Below, piece by piece: positions 20,929-34,200 of a DNA stretch of 53,905 nt (the first letter of the stretch is position 1; each line of letters starts with the position of its first letter). The position numbers were made by a program, and so were the translations under genes. The notes below the pieces were generated by a model, which did no database searches, had not been told where the DNA came from, and saw nothing but the letters and a program-made list of their open reading frames with translations. This DNA is from Nemertoderma westbladi (taxonomy: Eukaryota > Xenacoelomorpha > Nemertodermatida > Nemertodermatidae). The stretch covers positions 1 to 53,905 of the forward strand of contig JAUCBJ010000598.1 in NCBI GenBank assembly GCA_032718475.1, given 5' to 3'.

Positions 20929-23900
20929 AGCGATGTTATAATGGAGGTTGTAGGCAAATAGAAACATCCGAATGTGACCACCAAACATTGATAAACAAGA
21001 AAATTACTGGAATTCTAACATACAAGCTGTAACACCACTGTACACTGCTGCTCACTATACAGTGATTAATGCAAAGGAAAGTATGCAGTGCATAGTACGT
21101 ACTAACTACCATTTCCAATAACTGCACACTGTTCCTTTACCACACACAATATTGATATAGTTGGTCAATAAATATGATTAAAGTACAGATTCACTTAGAT
21201 TCGCATTAAAACACGACGCCATGGACAGTGGTGGTTTCGCCTGCAATCCCAACACCAGCAACTGAGAGAGATCCAGAGAGAAAGAGTGATGACACATTTA
21301 TAGGGGCATAAAAAGCTGATCATTAATGGTCAAACATTATTGTCATGCCAACGTAAGCGGTGGTCATGGAGATAGAGGTCTATCATAAGTATAGCAACAT
21401 ATGATAATGTGAAAGAAAACAATTAAAAAAAAAGGAGAAAAAAGTGGAAATGTTACATGATTAGTATCAGACGGACTCTGATATCTGTGGGTTAGTATAG
21501 GTAAAACAGATGTGCAAGATGTCAATCTGATCCGACAGAATCCATAAAACACTTTAATTCTAGAAGTGATTCAATGAAACGGATGAGGATAGGTTCTTGC
21601 GCCAGTCGTCGGTGAAACTATAGATTTACTCCATAAAAACGGCAGCAGCCAATGGCAGGTGGGTGAAGATTACTTATATTTTAATGGGAAACGTTATTTT
21701 ACAAATAGCAGTGTTGCGTCATTCAGAGAAATACAATCGGCGTTAGATTGCTTCGACTCTAGAACACCCAGGCAACAGGTATAAACTATATTTAACGGAA
21801 TATCTAACTCATGGGGGGGTCTATGATTCTGGCGCGGTATCAAGGCAGATTAAGCCAACGCTATATCTGGTGGTCCACCAACTATTTTGCTAGCAAACCC
21901 GTTAAAAACCACTATTAGTGGTTAGAACAAGATTTTTCAACTTATTATTTTGAATTATTATTATTTTGGCGCAAATGGTCGCAAATACTCTGGGTGTTTA
22001 GTGTACTTTAAAAGGATACAGTGGGTCTAACCAAAAGCGCTTTTTCTTCATTTGCGAGCAACTTGCGCCATTATCTGATTACTTTATTGAGATGTTTAAG
22101 TGAGAGCTGCACTTCAAACGAATTAATCAAAGACGCTCTTAAAGTAAACACAGTCAGTAAAAATAGAGATCGCCGACTGATCAAATAGAAAACAGACATA
22201 CGATTACAATGGCTCATCGGTACTAAGTTAGCTATAAAATCAAACATCATGCAACCGAAAAAGTTCAGAAAAACACAGAATACATGCAATGTTATACTAC
22301 AGCAGTTAGGAGTTCGGTTAATATATTAGTTGTGACTTGAGATAAGACAAAAACGTAATTAATTTTAATTACAATTAGTGACATACAGTATAACACATTA
22401 TTGGAACTATGGCCTCACCATTTGTTCTTTTTTCAGCTTTTTTTTATCTCTTCTTTGTTTTATCACACAAGAACATGACCTCATAATTAGAGGACATTAC
22501 GTAGCTACCTTAACTAACTCACACTCACATCGTACAACTTTAGGCTATTCGTGGTTACCTAGAGGTTTACAGTGAGACAGTGCACGCGATGTTTGTGGGG
22601 CGAGCCACAAAGTTGGCGGAGCCTTAGCGAACTGACACTGTTAGGTGGTGTTTCAATAATGGCTAATAGTTGTCGTCGTCGTCTCGTTACGATTTAAACA
22701 TGCTAATAACTTAGTCGGATTTAAAGCTGTCGGGTTGAAAATTTCTAGGAATTAATAAGACCACAAGTTGAGAGTTTTGAGAAACTTCCAGACACAATCA
22801 GTTCAATAGTCTATCGCTAGAGGGCTACATGTAGAAAAAATAAATGTCCTCACATTTCTTTGTTTCTAATCCTGCTGAAACATGGCAGTTTTATACTAGA
22901 CCATTTGTTGTGTCTTTCAAAGGAGGTTAATCCCTCAGCAGTTCTTCAATTTATTTGTTATCCGTTGAAGCTGAAACTAGGCAGTGATATACGCGCTAGA
23001 CCATCCATAGGCTGTGTCTTTGTGCTAGACCTGGCAGGCTGCATCAGAGGCCTAGTTTATTTTATTTTATAAACGACTGTATAAACTCAATATAATGTAA
23101 CTTAACTGTTAATATTTTTTTGTTGCTGAAAATATATTATATATATACCAATGATGACATCTGGGAAGGATAAAATGGTATTTTTGTAAAGAAATACACA
23201 AATTTTGCATCAGACCGATTTTCAACCACCCTGAGTTTTTGAGAAGTCTTAAACAGGTTGCAGTTACCCAGTCTGCTGCCTCTATGGTAAACTGATCAGG
23301 GGACATCTGCGTAAATTTTGCTTATAATCATTTTGACTTGGCACTTCACATAAGACATATCACGTGCTGCGTGAAGGCCCCACTTCGAGTCTGATAGGTT
23401 TATTATCGGTTTGAATGTTCATTTTATTAATTCAAACTTATTCTATACATCTTAAATAAGGAGCACTGGGGTGGAAGTCAACATTTTTTTTAAATGCATA
23501 CTGCTCCATAAATAAGTGAGTAGAAATAAAGTGTAAGATCGATTTTGGGTGCACTATATTAGAATGAATTTATATATTTGACTTAAAATTATTACTTTAT
23601 TTATCTCAATTAAATACATTGTGCCAATTTGTTTGGAATGATCTAAATTTAATAATTAAAATTTTCTAAATTTAAATTCGATTAAACAAAAACAATATTG
23701 TTGACAGCCTACAGGTTTGCTAGCAAAATTTGCGTTGAAGAACACCAAGACGACAATCTAGAGTGAGAATGAAACAGGAATATAAACTGTAAACTCGCAA
23801 CCAGGTCTATCAATCGTAAATACAGGTAACGAACAAGCTGGGTTACAAATACAAAAGAGGCTGATTGATTGACAGACCGGCGAGCCAATACAAACATGAC

Positions 23901-24261
23901 CCGCCACATACCATAGTGGTCACCTTGACGACGGGTTAGTGGTACAGGCCATCGCGGCCCAGCTCAGAAACACGGCTACAAAGGGGAGGAAAATATATAG
24001 TTACAGTTCCGACATTCTCTTACTCACCACCCCAGCCAGACAGATTAATAAACTCCATGGTTTACTCGCTCATACTTACCACGCCAAATCAGTCTGAACT
24101 CTGAATGCCCTTAATTATACGTAAAAATGTAAACAAATTATTAAATTATTATAAGAAGACAGTATAAGTATAAAAATACCTAAGTCGCATATAAACATAA
24201 TTGAAATTTTAATTAGTTACCAAATTTCAATGTCTAATTACTAACCCACGTAAAATTTAAA

Positions 24262-24810
24262 TTAGTAACCTAATTATAATATCAAATAATTACATAACCT
24301 AATTAGAATATAAAATTTGTAACCAAATTACAATTTAATTGACATAATTACCCTAATTACAATGTAAAAATAGAAACCTAATGGAATTTAGAAACTTAAT
24401 AATAAAGTAATACAAAATTATAATATATAAAGTGAATTGGTAACCTAATTATAATAATATAAAATAATTACATAACCTAATTAGAATATAAAATTTGTAA
24501 CCAAATTACAATTTATTAACATAATTACCCTAATTACAATGTAAAAATAGAAACCTAATGGGATTTAGAAAATTAATAATAAAGTAATACAAAATTATAA
24601 TATATAAAGTGAATTGGTAACCTAATTATAATAATATAAAATAATTACATAACCTAATTAGAATATAAAATTTGTAACCAAATTACAATTTATTAACATA
24701 ATTACCCTAATTACAATGTAAAAATAGAAACCTAATGGGATTTAGAAAATTAATAATAAAGTAATACAAAATTATAATATATAAAGTGAATTGGTAACCT
24801 AATTGTAATA
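24262..24810. repeat. 177-bp satellite, about 3 units
   Basis: The word TTGGTAACCTAATT recurs at spacings of exactly 177 bp (TAACC at 24441, 24618 and 24795), with long near-identical AT-rich text between, including CATAACCTAATTAGAATATA. A first, more diverged unit starts near 24262. Confidence 0.9.
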
Positions 24811-25093
24811 ATTATAAGTAATTTTGATAACTGATTCTCATACCATTTCTGGTCACACCGGTTAGTTTGTTTTGTACCTTATCTCCAAGCCCTTTCCTAT
24901 GATTTCCACCAATAATGCGATAAACCTACTGCGCTGTGACTATTAATTAGGTTATGCCGTTTCTCTCTATCCACAACCGACGGTATAATATTCGTCGGTT
25001 TTAACTCTACTGATAACCTCATCGATTCATTATTTTGGATTCATAACTAACGTTTTGTTGAAACATCCATAAACTGGTCAATGCAATCCTTAC

Positions 25094-25236
25094 CTGGCCC
25101 TGGGCCTGTTGCAGTAAGGCCATTAAATGTGGCTGCTGTGGTACCACAGGTGATTGCTGCATTAGTTGCTGTCGTTGCTGGGCAGCAGCCAATAGCGCGA
25201 GTTGGCCCTGGAGGCTGACAGAACCAGGTCCGAAAA
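25094..25236 (-). CDS. RAVER-like exon 9 (Gln/Ala/Leu-rich)
   Basis: Acceptor TTATTGCAG, donor CAG|GTAAGG. It enters in phase 1 and leaves in phase 0. It encodes FGPGSVSLQGQLALLAAAQQ, continuing RQQLMQQSPVVPQQ and HLMALLQQAQGQ: a low-complexity segment after the RRMs. No stop codon is reached in this exon, so at least one more exon exists. Confidence 0.8.
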
Positions 25237-28200
25237 CTGCAATAAGTAAACAAATCAACGTAACTAGTAAACAAATCAACGTAACTAATAAACAAACAAT
25301 AACCCGACAGACGGAATTCAATGCATTTCTTACCTGAACCCGATGGCCTTATGAGTCCGTTGACGGGGTTGATGCCAGGGATTAATCCCTGAATTCCAGC
25401 ACCGGGAATACCTGCGGATAATAAACGACATACGCTGCTAGGCATAGCTCGGTTTATTTTATTACCATTCCCACCACCAGATTAATTAAAGTATAAAGTG
25501 CCGTCCATCTCTGATACCCGATTAACACAATGAGGTTGAGCTTTCAATTATAAACTTTAAATAATTAAAAAATATAACACGCAGATCGTAGCCTATAGAT
25601 AACTTAAAGTTTACGTTTTTATTATAAATAAAACAAATTATACAGCAGTTAAAATAACCTACGTCGCCGAAAGTGAGCTATAAGTCACGCCCTAACTGAA
25701 CTTTAAATATTATTTCAATCGAGTACAAAAATGTAGATTTCCCGACGACAGTCCTCCCCACTAAGTGGCTAGCCCCACATCGTTGATTTTGAACCATTCA
25801 TCTCTCGTTCTAACAAACACTATGTTCGATTTTGAACCATTCAACTCACGTTCTAACAAACACTATGTTCGATTTTTAACCATTCAACTCACGTTCTAAC
25901 AAACACTATGTTCGATTTTTAACCATTCAACTCACGTTCTAAGAAACACTACGTTCGATTTTGAACCATTCATATCACGTTCTAACAAACACTATGTTCG
26001 ATTTTGAACCATTCATATCACGTTCTAACAAACACTATGTTCGATTTTGAACCATTCAACTCACGTTCTAAGAAACACTACGTTCGATTTTGAACCATTC
26101 ATATCACGTTCTAACAAACACTATGTTCGATTTTGAACCATTCATATCACGTTCTAACAAACACTATGTTAGATTTTGAACCATTCAACTAACGTTCTAA
26201 GAAACACTACGTTCGATTGTGAACCATTCATCTCACGTTCTAAGAAACACTACGTTCGATTTTGAACCATTCAACTCACATTCTAACAAACACTATGTTC
26301 GATTTTGAACCATTCATCTCTCGTTCTAACAAACACTATGTTCGATTTTGAACCATTCATATCACGTTCTAACAAACACTATGTTCGATTTTGAACCATT
26401 CATATCACGTTCTAACAAACACTATGTTCGATTTTGAACCATTCAACTCACGTTCTAAGAAACACTACGTTCGATTTTGAACCATTCATATCACGTTCTA
26501 ACAAACACTATGTTCGATTTTGAACCATTCATATCACGTTCTAACAAACACTATGTTAGATTTTGAACCATTCAACTAACGTTCTAAGAAACACTATGTT
26601 AGATTTTGAACCATTCAACTCACGTTCTAACAAACACTATGTTCGATTTTTAACCATTCAACTCACGTTCTAACAAACACTACGTTCGATTGTGAACCAT
26701 TCATCTCACGTTCTAACAAACACTACGTTCGATTTTGAACCATTCATATCACGTTCTAACAAACACTATGTTCGATTTTGAACCATTCATATCACGTTCT
26801 AACAAACACTATGTTCGATTTTGAACCATTCAACTCACGTTCTAAGAAACACTATGTTCGATTTTGAACCATTCAACTCACGTTTTAAGAAACACTACGT
26901 TCGATTTTGAACCATTAATCTCACGTTCTAACAAACACCATGTTCGATTGTGAACCATTCATCTCACGTTCTAACAAACAATATGTTCGATTTTAACCAT
27001 TCATCTCACGTTCTAACAAACACTGCGTTCGATTTTGAACCATTAATCTCACGTTCTAACAAACAATATGTTTGATTTTGAACCATTAATCTCACGTACT
27101 AACAAACACTACGTTCGATTTTGAACCATTCACCTAACGTTCTAACAAACACTACGTTCGATTTTGAACCATTTAACCCCGCCAATGCGTATAAGCACAG
27201 TGGAACCCACCTGGTATACGTTGGTTGCCAAGCAGCCCCGGAACTAAATTACCCAGATATGAACCAGCACCACCAGTAAACGGGTTTGCAGGTTTAATAC
27301 CTGGAGACGCTACCAGTCCAGCCTATGGAACAACATATGGAGGTGATAACAGACAATGGAATCTAATAACTACTCTATACAGTCAATGATGGCAGATAAT
27401 ATTATCAAAATATAAATATACAGATGAAAGCTCGGGTTGGGCTGGGCTGCAGCATTTAGAACACTGTGCCGAAACAGTGCTGCCCCATCTAGGGATCGAA
27501 CCAGGGCCTCCTAATTGGAAACCAAGGAATGTCACCACTAGACCAAGCTGGAATACTTTGGTAATACCAGTAATTTAAACAGAATCTTGGATGACCAAAT
27601 CTATAAGCGACTGAAGCGAAAAAATTTAATCGCCACCAAGAGGGATTCGAAGCGGCGACGTCTGCCAATAAACTTACTTCCTTTCACTACATATACGGTC
27701 GATAGGGGGAACTTTCGACGCATTCTACACCCCCCAGGGGAAAAACGACGCAATAAAACAGCTGATATCTCCCATGTACTGTAACCTGTTCTGTTAACTT
27801 TAGTTTATTGTTTTGGTTAGAATAACGTGTCACTGTAACCAGCTCCTTAGTTGCAAACTATTCAACATATCCAGCCATCAGTATAGTTTTTAGCAACATA
27901 TAGTTATTTTTCGCTTCAATTGAGACTATAGTATTTGTCAACCAGTAATTAAAACAAAAGGTAATTAATTGGCAGTAACAATTTGCATTAATATTAATTG
28001 AATCAGTAATCAGTAGATCAAATCGAACCAATAAATGACTAAATGAATCAGTTTTTAACAATATCAAATTGGGCCAGAATATCTATAACTGAACCAGTAC
28101 AATGATGATCCCACTCACACCACCGGTACAAAATAAACAAAAACTCATATTGGAAACAACGGAAAACTCCTTACTATCAGCTGTCTGACCCAAACCATCC

Positions 28201-31200
28201 TGGTACGTAGAAGCGGTTAACTGATTCATTAACAAATTCGGAGGAAGAAAACCTTGAAGAAACTAAAAACACGAGAAACGCAGTTAAACAAATTATAAAT
28301 GTTATAAAGGGAGGAGGCGTATATTTAATTAAATGTATAATAAATTAATTACACAATTAAAGGATGTAAGATAGCTGATGTATTAATGACAACATCATGC
28401 CAACCCTAAAGCACGGCAGGTTTTTATTGAAATTTACAAATTTGACAGAATATTCCCCCCCCCCCCCCCCATCACAATTTTTTCTACCTTTCTTTTTACC
28501 AAATGTCAATTATTTTGGGTCAGAGTAAAACGCGGATCCGGATTCTATCATTTAACATTGTCCCTATGGAAGTCGACTGAATTTACATTTTTAGGGTGTA
28601 ATCTGCGGATCCGTGCACTGCTAAATTTACCGAATCCGTAACCGAGTGTAAAATGCGGATTGGCCTTTTTTTCAGATCCGGAACGGAGTGTAAAGCGCGG
28701 ATTCATGTTTTAGGCTAAATCCTGAACGGAGTGTAAAACGCGGATTCATTTTTCTACTGAATCCGGGATTGGGTGTAAAATACGGATTCAGGTTTATTAC
28801 AAAGTTTTATTAAATCCGGGAAGGGGTGTAAAATGCGGATTCAAGTTAATTACCATGTTTTATTGGATCCGGAATGGAGTGTAAAACGCGGATTCTAGTT
28901 AATTACCAAGTTTTGTTGGATCCGGAATGGAGTGTAAAACACGGATTTTCGTTAATTACCAAGTCTTATTGGATCCGGAATGGAGTGTAAAACACGGATT
29001 TTCGTTAATTACCAAGTCTTATTGGATCCGGAATGGAGTGTAAAACACGGATTTAAGTTAATTATAAGTTTTATTGGATCCGGAATGGAGTGTAAAACAC
29101 GGATTTACGTTAATTATCAAGTTTTGTTGGATCCGGAATGGAGTGTAAAACACGGATTTACGTTAATTACCAAGTTTTATTGGATCCGGAATGGAGTGTA
29201 AAACACGGATTTACGTTAATTACTAAGTTTTATTGGATCCGGAATGGAGTGTAAAACACGGATTTACGTTAATTACCAAGTTTTATTGGATCCGGAACGG
29301 AGTGTAAAACACGGATTTATGTTAAATACCAAGTTTTATTGGATCCGGGAAGGGGTGTAAAACGCAGATTCAAGTTAATTAGTAAGTTTTAATGAACAAT
29401 TTGTAAAACGCATATGCAATAAAGACCCAGACCCTCATCTAGTTACAATTATTAATTAGTGCAATGTTTATTGTTCTTTAGTAACTTTTCTTGGCTTGCT
29501 GACTTTCCTGGTTTTTTTTCTTCTCCGGACTCGGGGTGCACGATGTTTGCGTAGTAAGTTCAAGCGGCTCAACAATGGCTGTATCATTGGTTGGACTCGG
29601 AATAACGAATCCTGTAAATGGAACCTTTACAAAGTCATCACTGTCATCCATGTTTAATAAGAAATTATACTTAACAGTTCAGCCTCCATAAATTAGGAAG
29701 GCAGCACGCTTGCAAGGCCTTAAATAGAGTACGCTATGATGCAGTACAAACTACCGCCAGCTAGGCAGAACAGTGATTCTTGTTTGTAATGGAGGTTGGG
29801 ATGGATAAGCCAATCAGGGAACAGGACAGTAATCCTACCATACAATTGTCTACAGAGCCGCTCTACCAGAGAGGTCACGTTCCCACGGTAGTAGTTTTTC
29901 AGCTAATCAATATCTAATAATGTCTGACGGCCAAACATCACCATCGCCCTTATTAATAATTCATTGGGAAGCATTGACCCCTATTAAGGTGTCCCCCAGA
30001 GCCGGATTAAGCTTATGTGTGGCCCCTAGACATAGACAAATTATTAAGGTGTCTATTAACTATTAAGGTGTCCCCCATTAATGTTTGTGTCCCTCATTAA
30101 TGTGTGTCCCTCATTAATAGTTGTGTCCCTTATTAACAAACTCAGTAATTAACGTAAATCCGCATTTTACACCCCTTCCCGGATCCAGTAACACTTTGTA
30201 ATTAACCTGAATCAATCCGCGTTTTACACCCCTTCCCGGATCTAGTAACACTTGGTAAATAAATTGAATCCGCGTTTTACACCCCTTCCCGGATCCATTA
30301 AAACTTGGTAATTAACGAAAATCCGTGTTTTACACTCCATTCCGGATCCAACAAAACTTGGTAATTAACGAAAATCCGCGTTTTACACTCCATTCCGGAT
30401 CCAACAAAACTTGGTAATTAACGAAAATCCGTGTTTTACACTCCATTCCGGATCCAATAAAACTTGGTAATTAACGTAAATCCGTGTTTTACACTCCATT
30501 CCGGATCCAACAAAACTTGGTAATTAACGAAAATCCGTGTTTTACACTCCATTCCGGATCCAACAAAACTTGGTAATTAACTTGAAATCCGTGTTTTACA
30601 CTCCATTCCGGATCCAATAAAACTTAGTAATTAACGTAAATCCGTGTTTTACACTCCATTCCGGATTCACAAAATATATGAATCCGCGTTTTACACTGCA
30701 ATACGGATTGCGTATTTCAGAATCCGCATATTACACTCAGTTACGGATTGTATGTAAATCCGGATCCGCCTTTTACACTCGCAAATCCGGGTCCTGATCC
30801 GGATCCTGAATCCGGATCCGCGTTTTACACCTGCCCAATTATTTTCTCATTATTATACACCATGTCCTGGAATATAGGTGTCGTTATTCTGGTACCTGCC
30901 CCCCCCCCCCCCCACCCCCCAATTTTTTCTACAAATTTTAATAAGATCGCATGAAATTTGAAACATATAGTTTTACCTCACTCCCCCTTGCTGGGTGAGC
31001 CAGACGTTTTATTTTTGCTTTCACCCTGTTCAACCTTACAATCTTTCAATCTTTAAAGCTAAAAGGCGCGTCTAAAAAGGGTTTCTACGTCGATATTGCA
31101 ATAGTTCAACGTTATAGTGATTCGTTGTAAAATAGCCGAGATATTGGCATCCGTAAGTTGCATGTATTTGCTTCCTATGCAGGCCATTTATTCTATATAA

Positions 31201-34200
31201 CAAATACGGTACTTAAATATTCTGAAACTTTTTGCCTATCTATTACGCAGCTGGGCAACACAATAGCTAAAGATTGAAAGCGAAAATAACAATTGAGGCT
31301 CACGCACTACGGACGAGGTAGGGAAAACTATCTCTGTTTCAAATTACATGAAATCTCATTAAATTTGTAGAAAAATTAGGGGAGGGGGGTGGGGGCTGGT
31401 ATCTGAATAACGACAGTAACGACACTATATTCCAGGACATGATGTACGTACGTACACGTGTAAGCATCAGAACACAACATAACGTACCGGTACACAAAAG
31501 TAGTAAGTTAATTGGAATACATACCGGTATCCCCTGTGGGGCTCCAGACTGGGCGACTTTCTGCATCATCCGACTGTAGGTGTTCCGTCCGCTGTGACCC
31601 GGAGTTATAAAGCTCACTTTGATTGGTCGCCCACCCAACACGCACCCGTTCAACTTCAACCACGTCAATTCGCACTTCTCTGGTGTCTCATAGGCAACTA
31701 TAGCGAAACCTTTGGGACGTCCGTCTTGTCCAATGGCGAGCTGGCGAATAAATGGGTATATTGTTCTAATGCACAATTTGGAATCCTTGCAATGCAAGCT
31801 TTTTAATGGTATGTAAAAGTTACGACAAATGCGAGGAATGGCCACGATACTGAGGGTGCGATTTCGCAAAAGACGCTTTTTTAAAACGCTTATAAATAAA
31901 ATTGAAAGGCAAAATCGAAAAATCCGGCTTCATGGTAACAACCACGGTGAGTTTGTCTAGTTGTGTTTCAAATTTCAAGCAATATGATAAAGATTTGTAG
32001 AAAAATCTGGGGGGGGGGGGGGGGGGGGGTCCGTGTCATCAGAAAATGACACTATATTACGGGACATGGTGTATATTCATTATGGCATATCACATCAATG
32101 CGACATGGCATGTCGCAAGATTATAGTAAACGTACATTAAACGTACAAGATTACAGTAAACGTACAGTAAACGTACAAGATTACAGTAAACGTACAGTAA
32201 ACGTACAAGATTACAGTAAACGTACAAGATTACAGTAAACGTACAATAAACGTACAAGATTACGGTAAACGTACAATAAACGTACAAGATTACAGTAAAC
32301 GTACATTAAACGTACAATATTACAGTAAACGTACAATAAACGTACAAGATTACAGTAAACGTACAAGATTATAGTAAACGTACAATAAACGTACAAGATT
32401 ACAGTAAACGTACAAGATTACAGTAAACGTACAAGATTATAGTAAACGTACAATAAACGTACAAGATTACAGTAAACGTACATTAAACGTACAAGATTAT
32501 AGTAAACGTACAGTAAACGTACAATAAACGTACAAGATTACAGTAAACGTACAAGATTATAGTAAACGTACAATAAACGTACAAGATTACAGTAAACGTA
32601 CATTAAACGTACAAGATTACAGTAAACGTACAATAAACGTACAAGATTACAGTAAACGTACAAGATTACAGTAAACGTACATTAAACGTACAAGATTATA
32701 GTAAACGTACAGTAAACGTACAAGATTACAGTAAACGTACAAGATTACAGTAAACGTACAAGATTATAGTAAACGTACAATAAACGTACAAGATTACAGT
32801 AAACGTACATTAAACGTACAAGATTACAGTAAACGTACATTAAACGTACAAGATTACAGTAAACGTACAATAAACGTACAAGATTACAGTAAACGTACAA
32901 GATTACAGTAAACGTACATTAAACGTACAAGATTACAGTAAACGTACATTAAACGTACAAGATTATAGTAAACGTACATTAAACGTACAAGATTATAGTA
33001 AACGTACAATAAACGTACAAGATTACAGTAAACGTACAAGATTACAGTAAACGTACATTAAACGTACAAGATTATAGTAAACGTACAGTAAACGTACAAT
33101 AAACGTACAAGATTACAGTAAACGTACAAGATTACAGTAAACGTACATTAAACGTACAAGATTATAGTAAACGTACAGTAAACGTACAATAAACGTACAA
33201 GATTACAGTAAACGTACAAGATTATAGTAAACGTACAATAAACGTACAAGATTACAGTAAACGTACATTAAACGTACAAGATTACAGTAAACGTACAATA
33301 AACGTACAGTAAACGTACAATAAACGTACAAGATTACAGTAAACGTACAAGATTACAGTAAACGTACATTAAACGTACAAGATTATAGTAAACGTACATT
33401 AAACGTACAAGATTATAGTAAACGTACAATAAACGTACAAGATTACAGTAAACGTACAAGATTACAGTAAACGTACAGTAAACGTACAAGATTACAGTAA
33501 ACGTACAGTAAACGTACAAGATTACAGTAAACGTACAAGATTACAGTAAACGTACAAGATTACAGTAAACGTACAGTAAACGTACAAGATTACAGTAAAC
33601 GTACAGTAAACGTACAAGATTACAGTAAACGTACAATAAACGTACAAGATTACAGTAAACGTACAATAAACGTACAAGATTACAGTAAACGTACAATAAA
33701 CGTACAAGATTACAGTAAACGTACAATAAACGTACAAGATTATAGTAAACGTACAATAAACGTACAAGATTACAGTAAACGTACAAGATTACAGTAAACG
33801 TACAATAAACGTACAAGATTACAGTAAACGTACAAGATTACAGTAAACGTACAGTAAACGTACAAGATTACAGTAAACGTACAATAAACGTACAAGATTA
33901 CAGTAAACGTACAATAAACGTACAAGATTACAGTAAACGTACAATAAACGTACAAGATTACAGTAAACGTACAATAAACGTACATTCAGCAGCACCGAGG
34001 TTCCGATATATCCCTACCTGGCAGTATCGAGGTTCCGCTACTTTACTGAACACCTGGCGGAACCTCTGGGAATCCCGGAAGTCGTCCGGTAGGTCGACAT
34101 GCAGACAGGTGGAACCCAGCTTCTCCCAGCGGGCGTGGTTATCGTCGGCCCAATCACAACGCAGTGTGTGCGACGCCACCTTGTGGTTGTTAAGGTTAGG

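Larger units (their letters stand above)
19762..25093. other. 5.3 kb AT-rich region, no confident gene
   Basis: No ORF here shows domain-like composition. Contents: the right inverted-repeat member (19800-19925), a perfect X-box-like palindrome (20915-20928), a GA-rich stretch near 21265-21285, and a 177-bp satellite (24262-24810). Downstream exons and the 3' UTR of the RAVER gene probably lie here, because the gene is transcribed leftwards from 47.3 kb and no stop codon was identified after exon 9; I could not define them. Confidence 0.5.

Noticed and set aside
21190-21290. Possible minus-strand exon after a CTCTCTCAG acceptor
   Set aside because: The open frame is short (about 18 residues) and the pyrimidine tract is part of a GA-rich low-complexity stretch.
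23910-24110. Possible terminal RAVER exons (donor GGCGTG|GTAAGTATG near 24080; acceptor CCCCTTTGTAG near 23975, leading to a GRDGLYH stop)
   Set aside because: Splice signals are good, but the exon would be tiny, several frames are possible, and no homology supports it.
31594-31806. 70-residue plus-strand ORF
   Set aside because: Antisense to RAVER exon 5.
32090-33985. Repeated YVYC ORFs on the minus strand
   Set aside because: Translation of the 19/11-bp minisatellite in RAVER intron 4.
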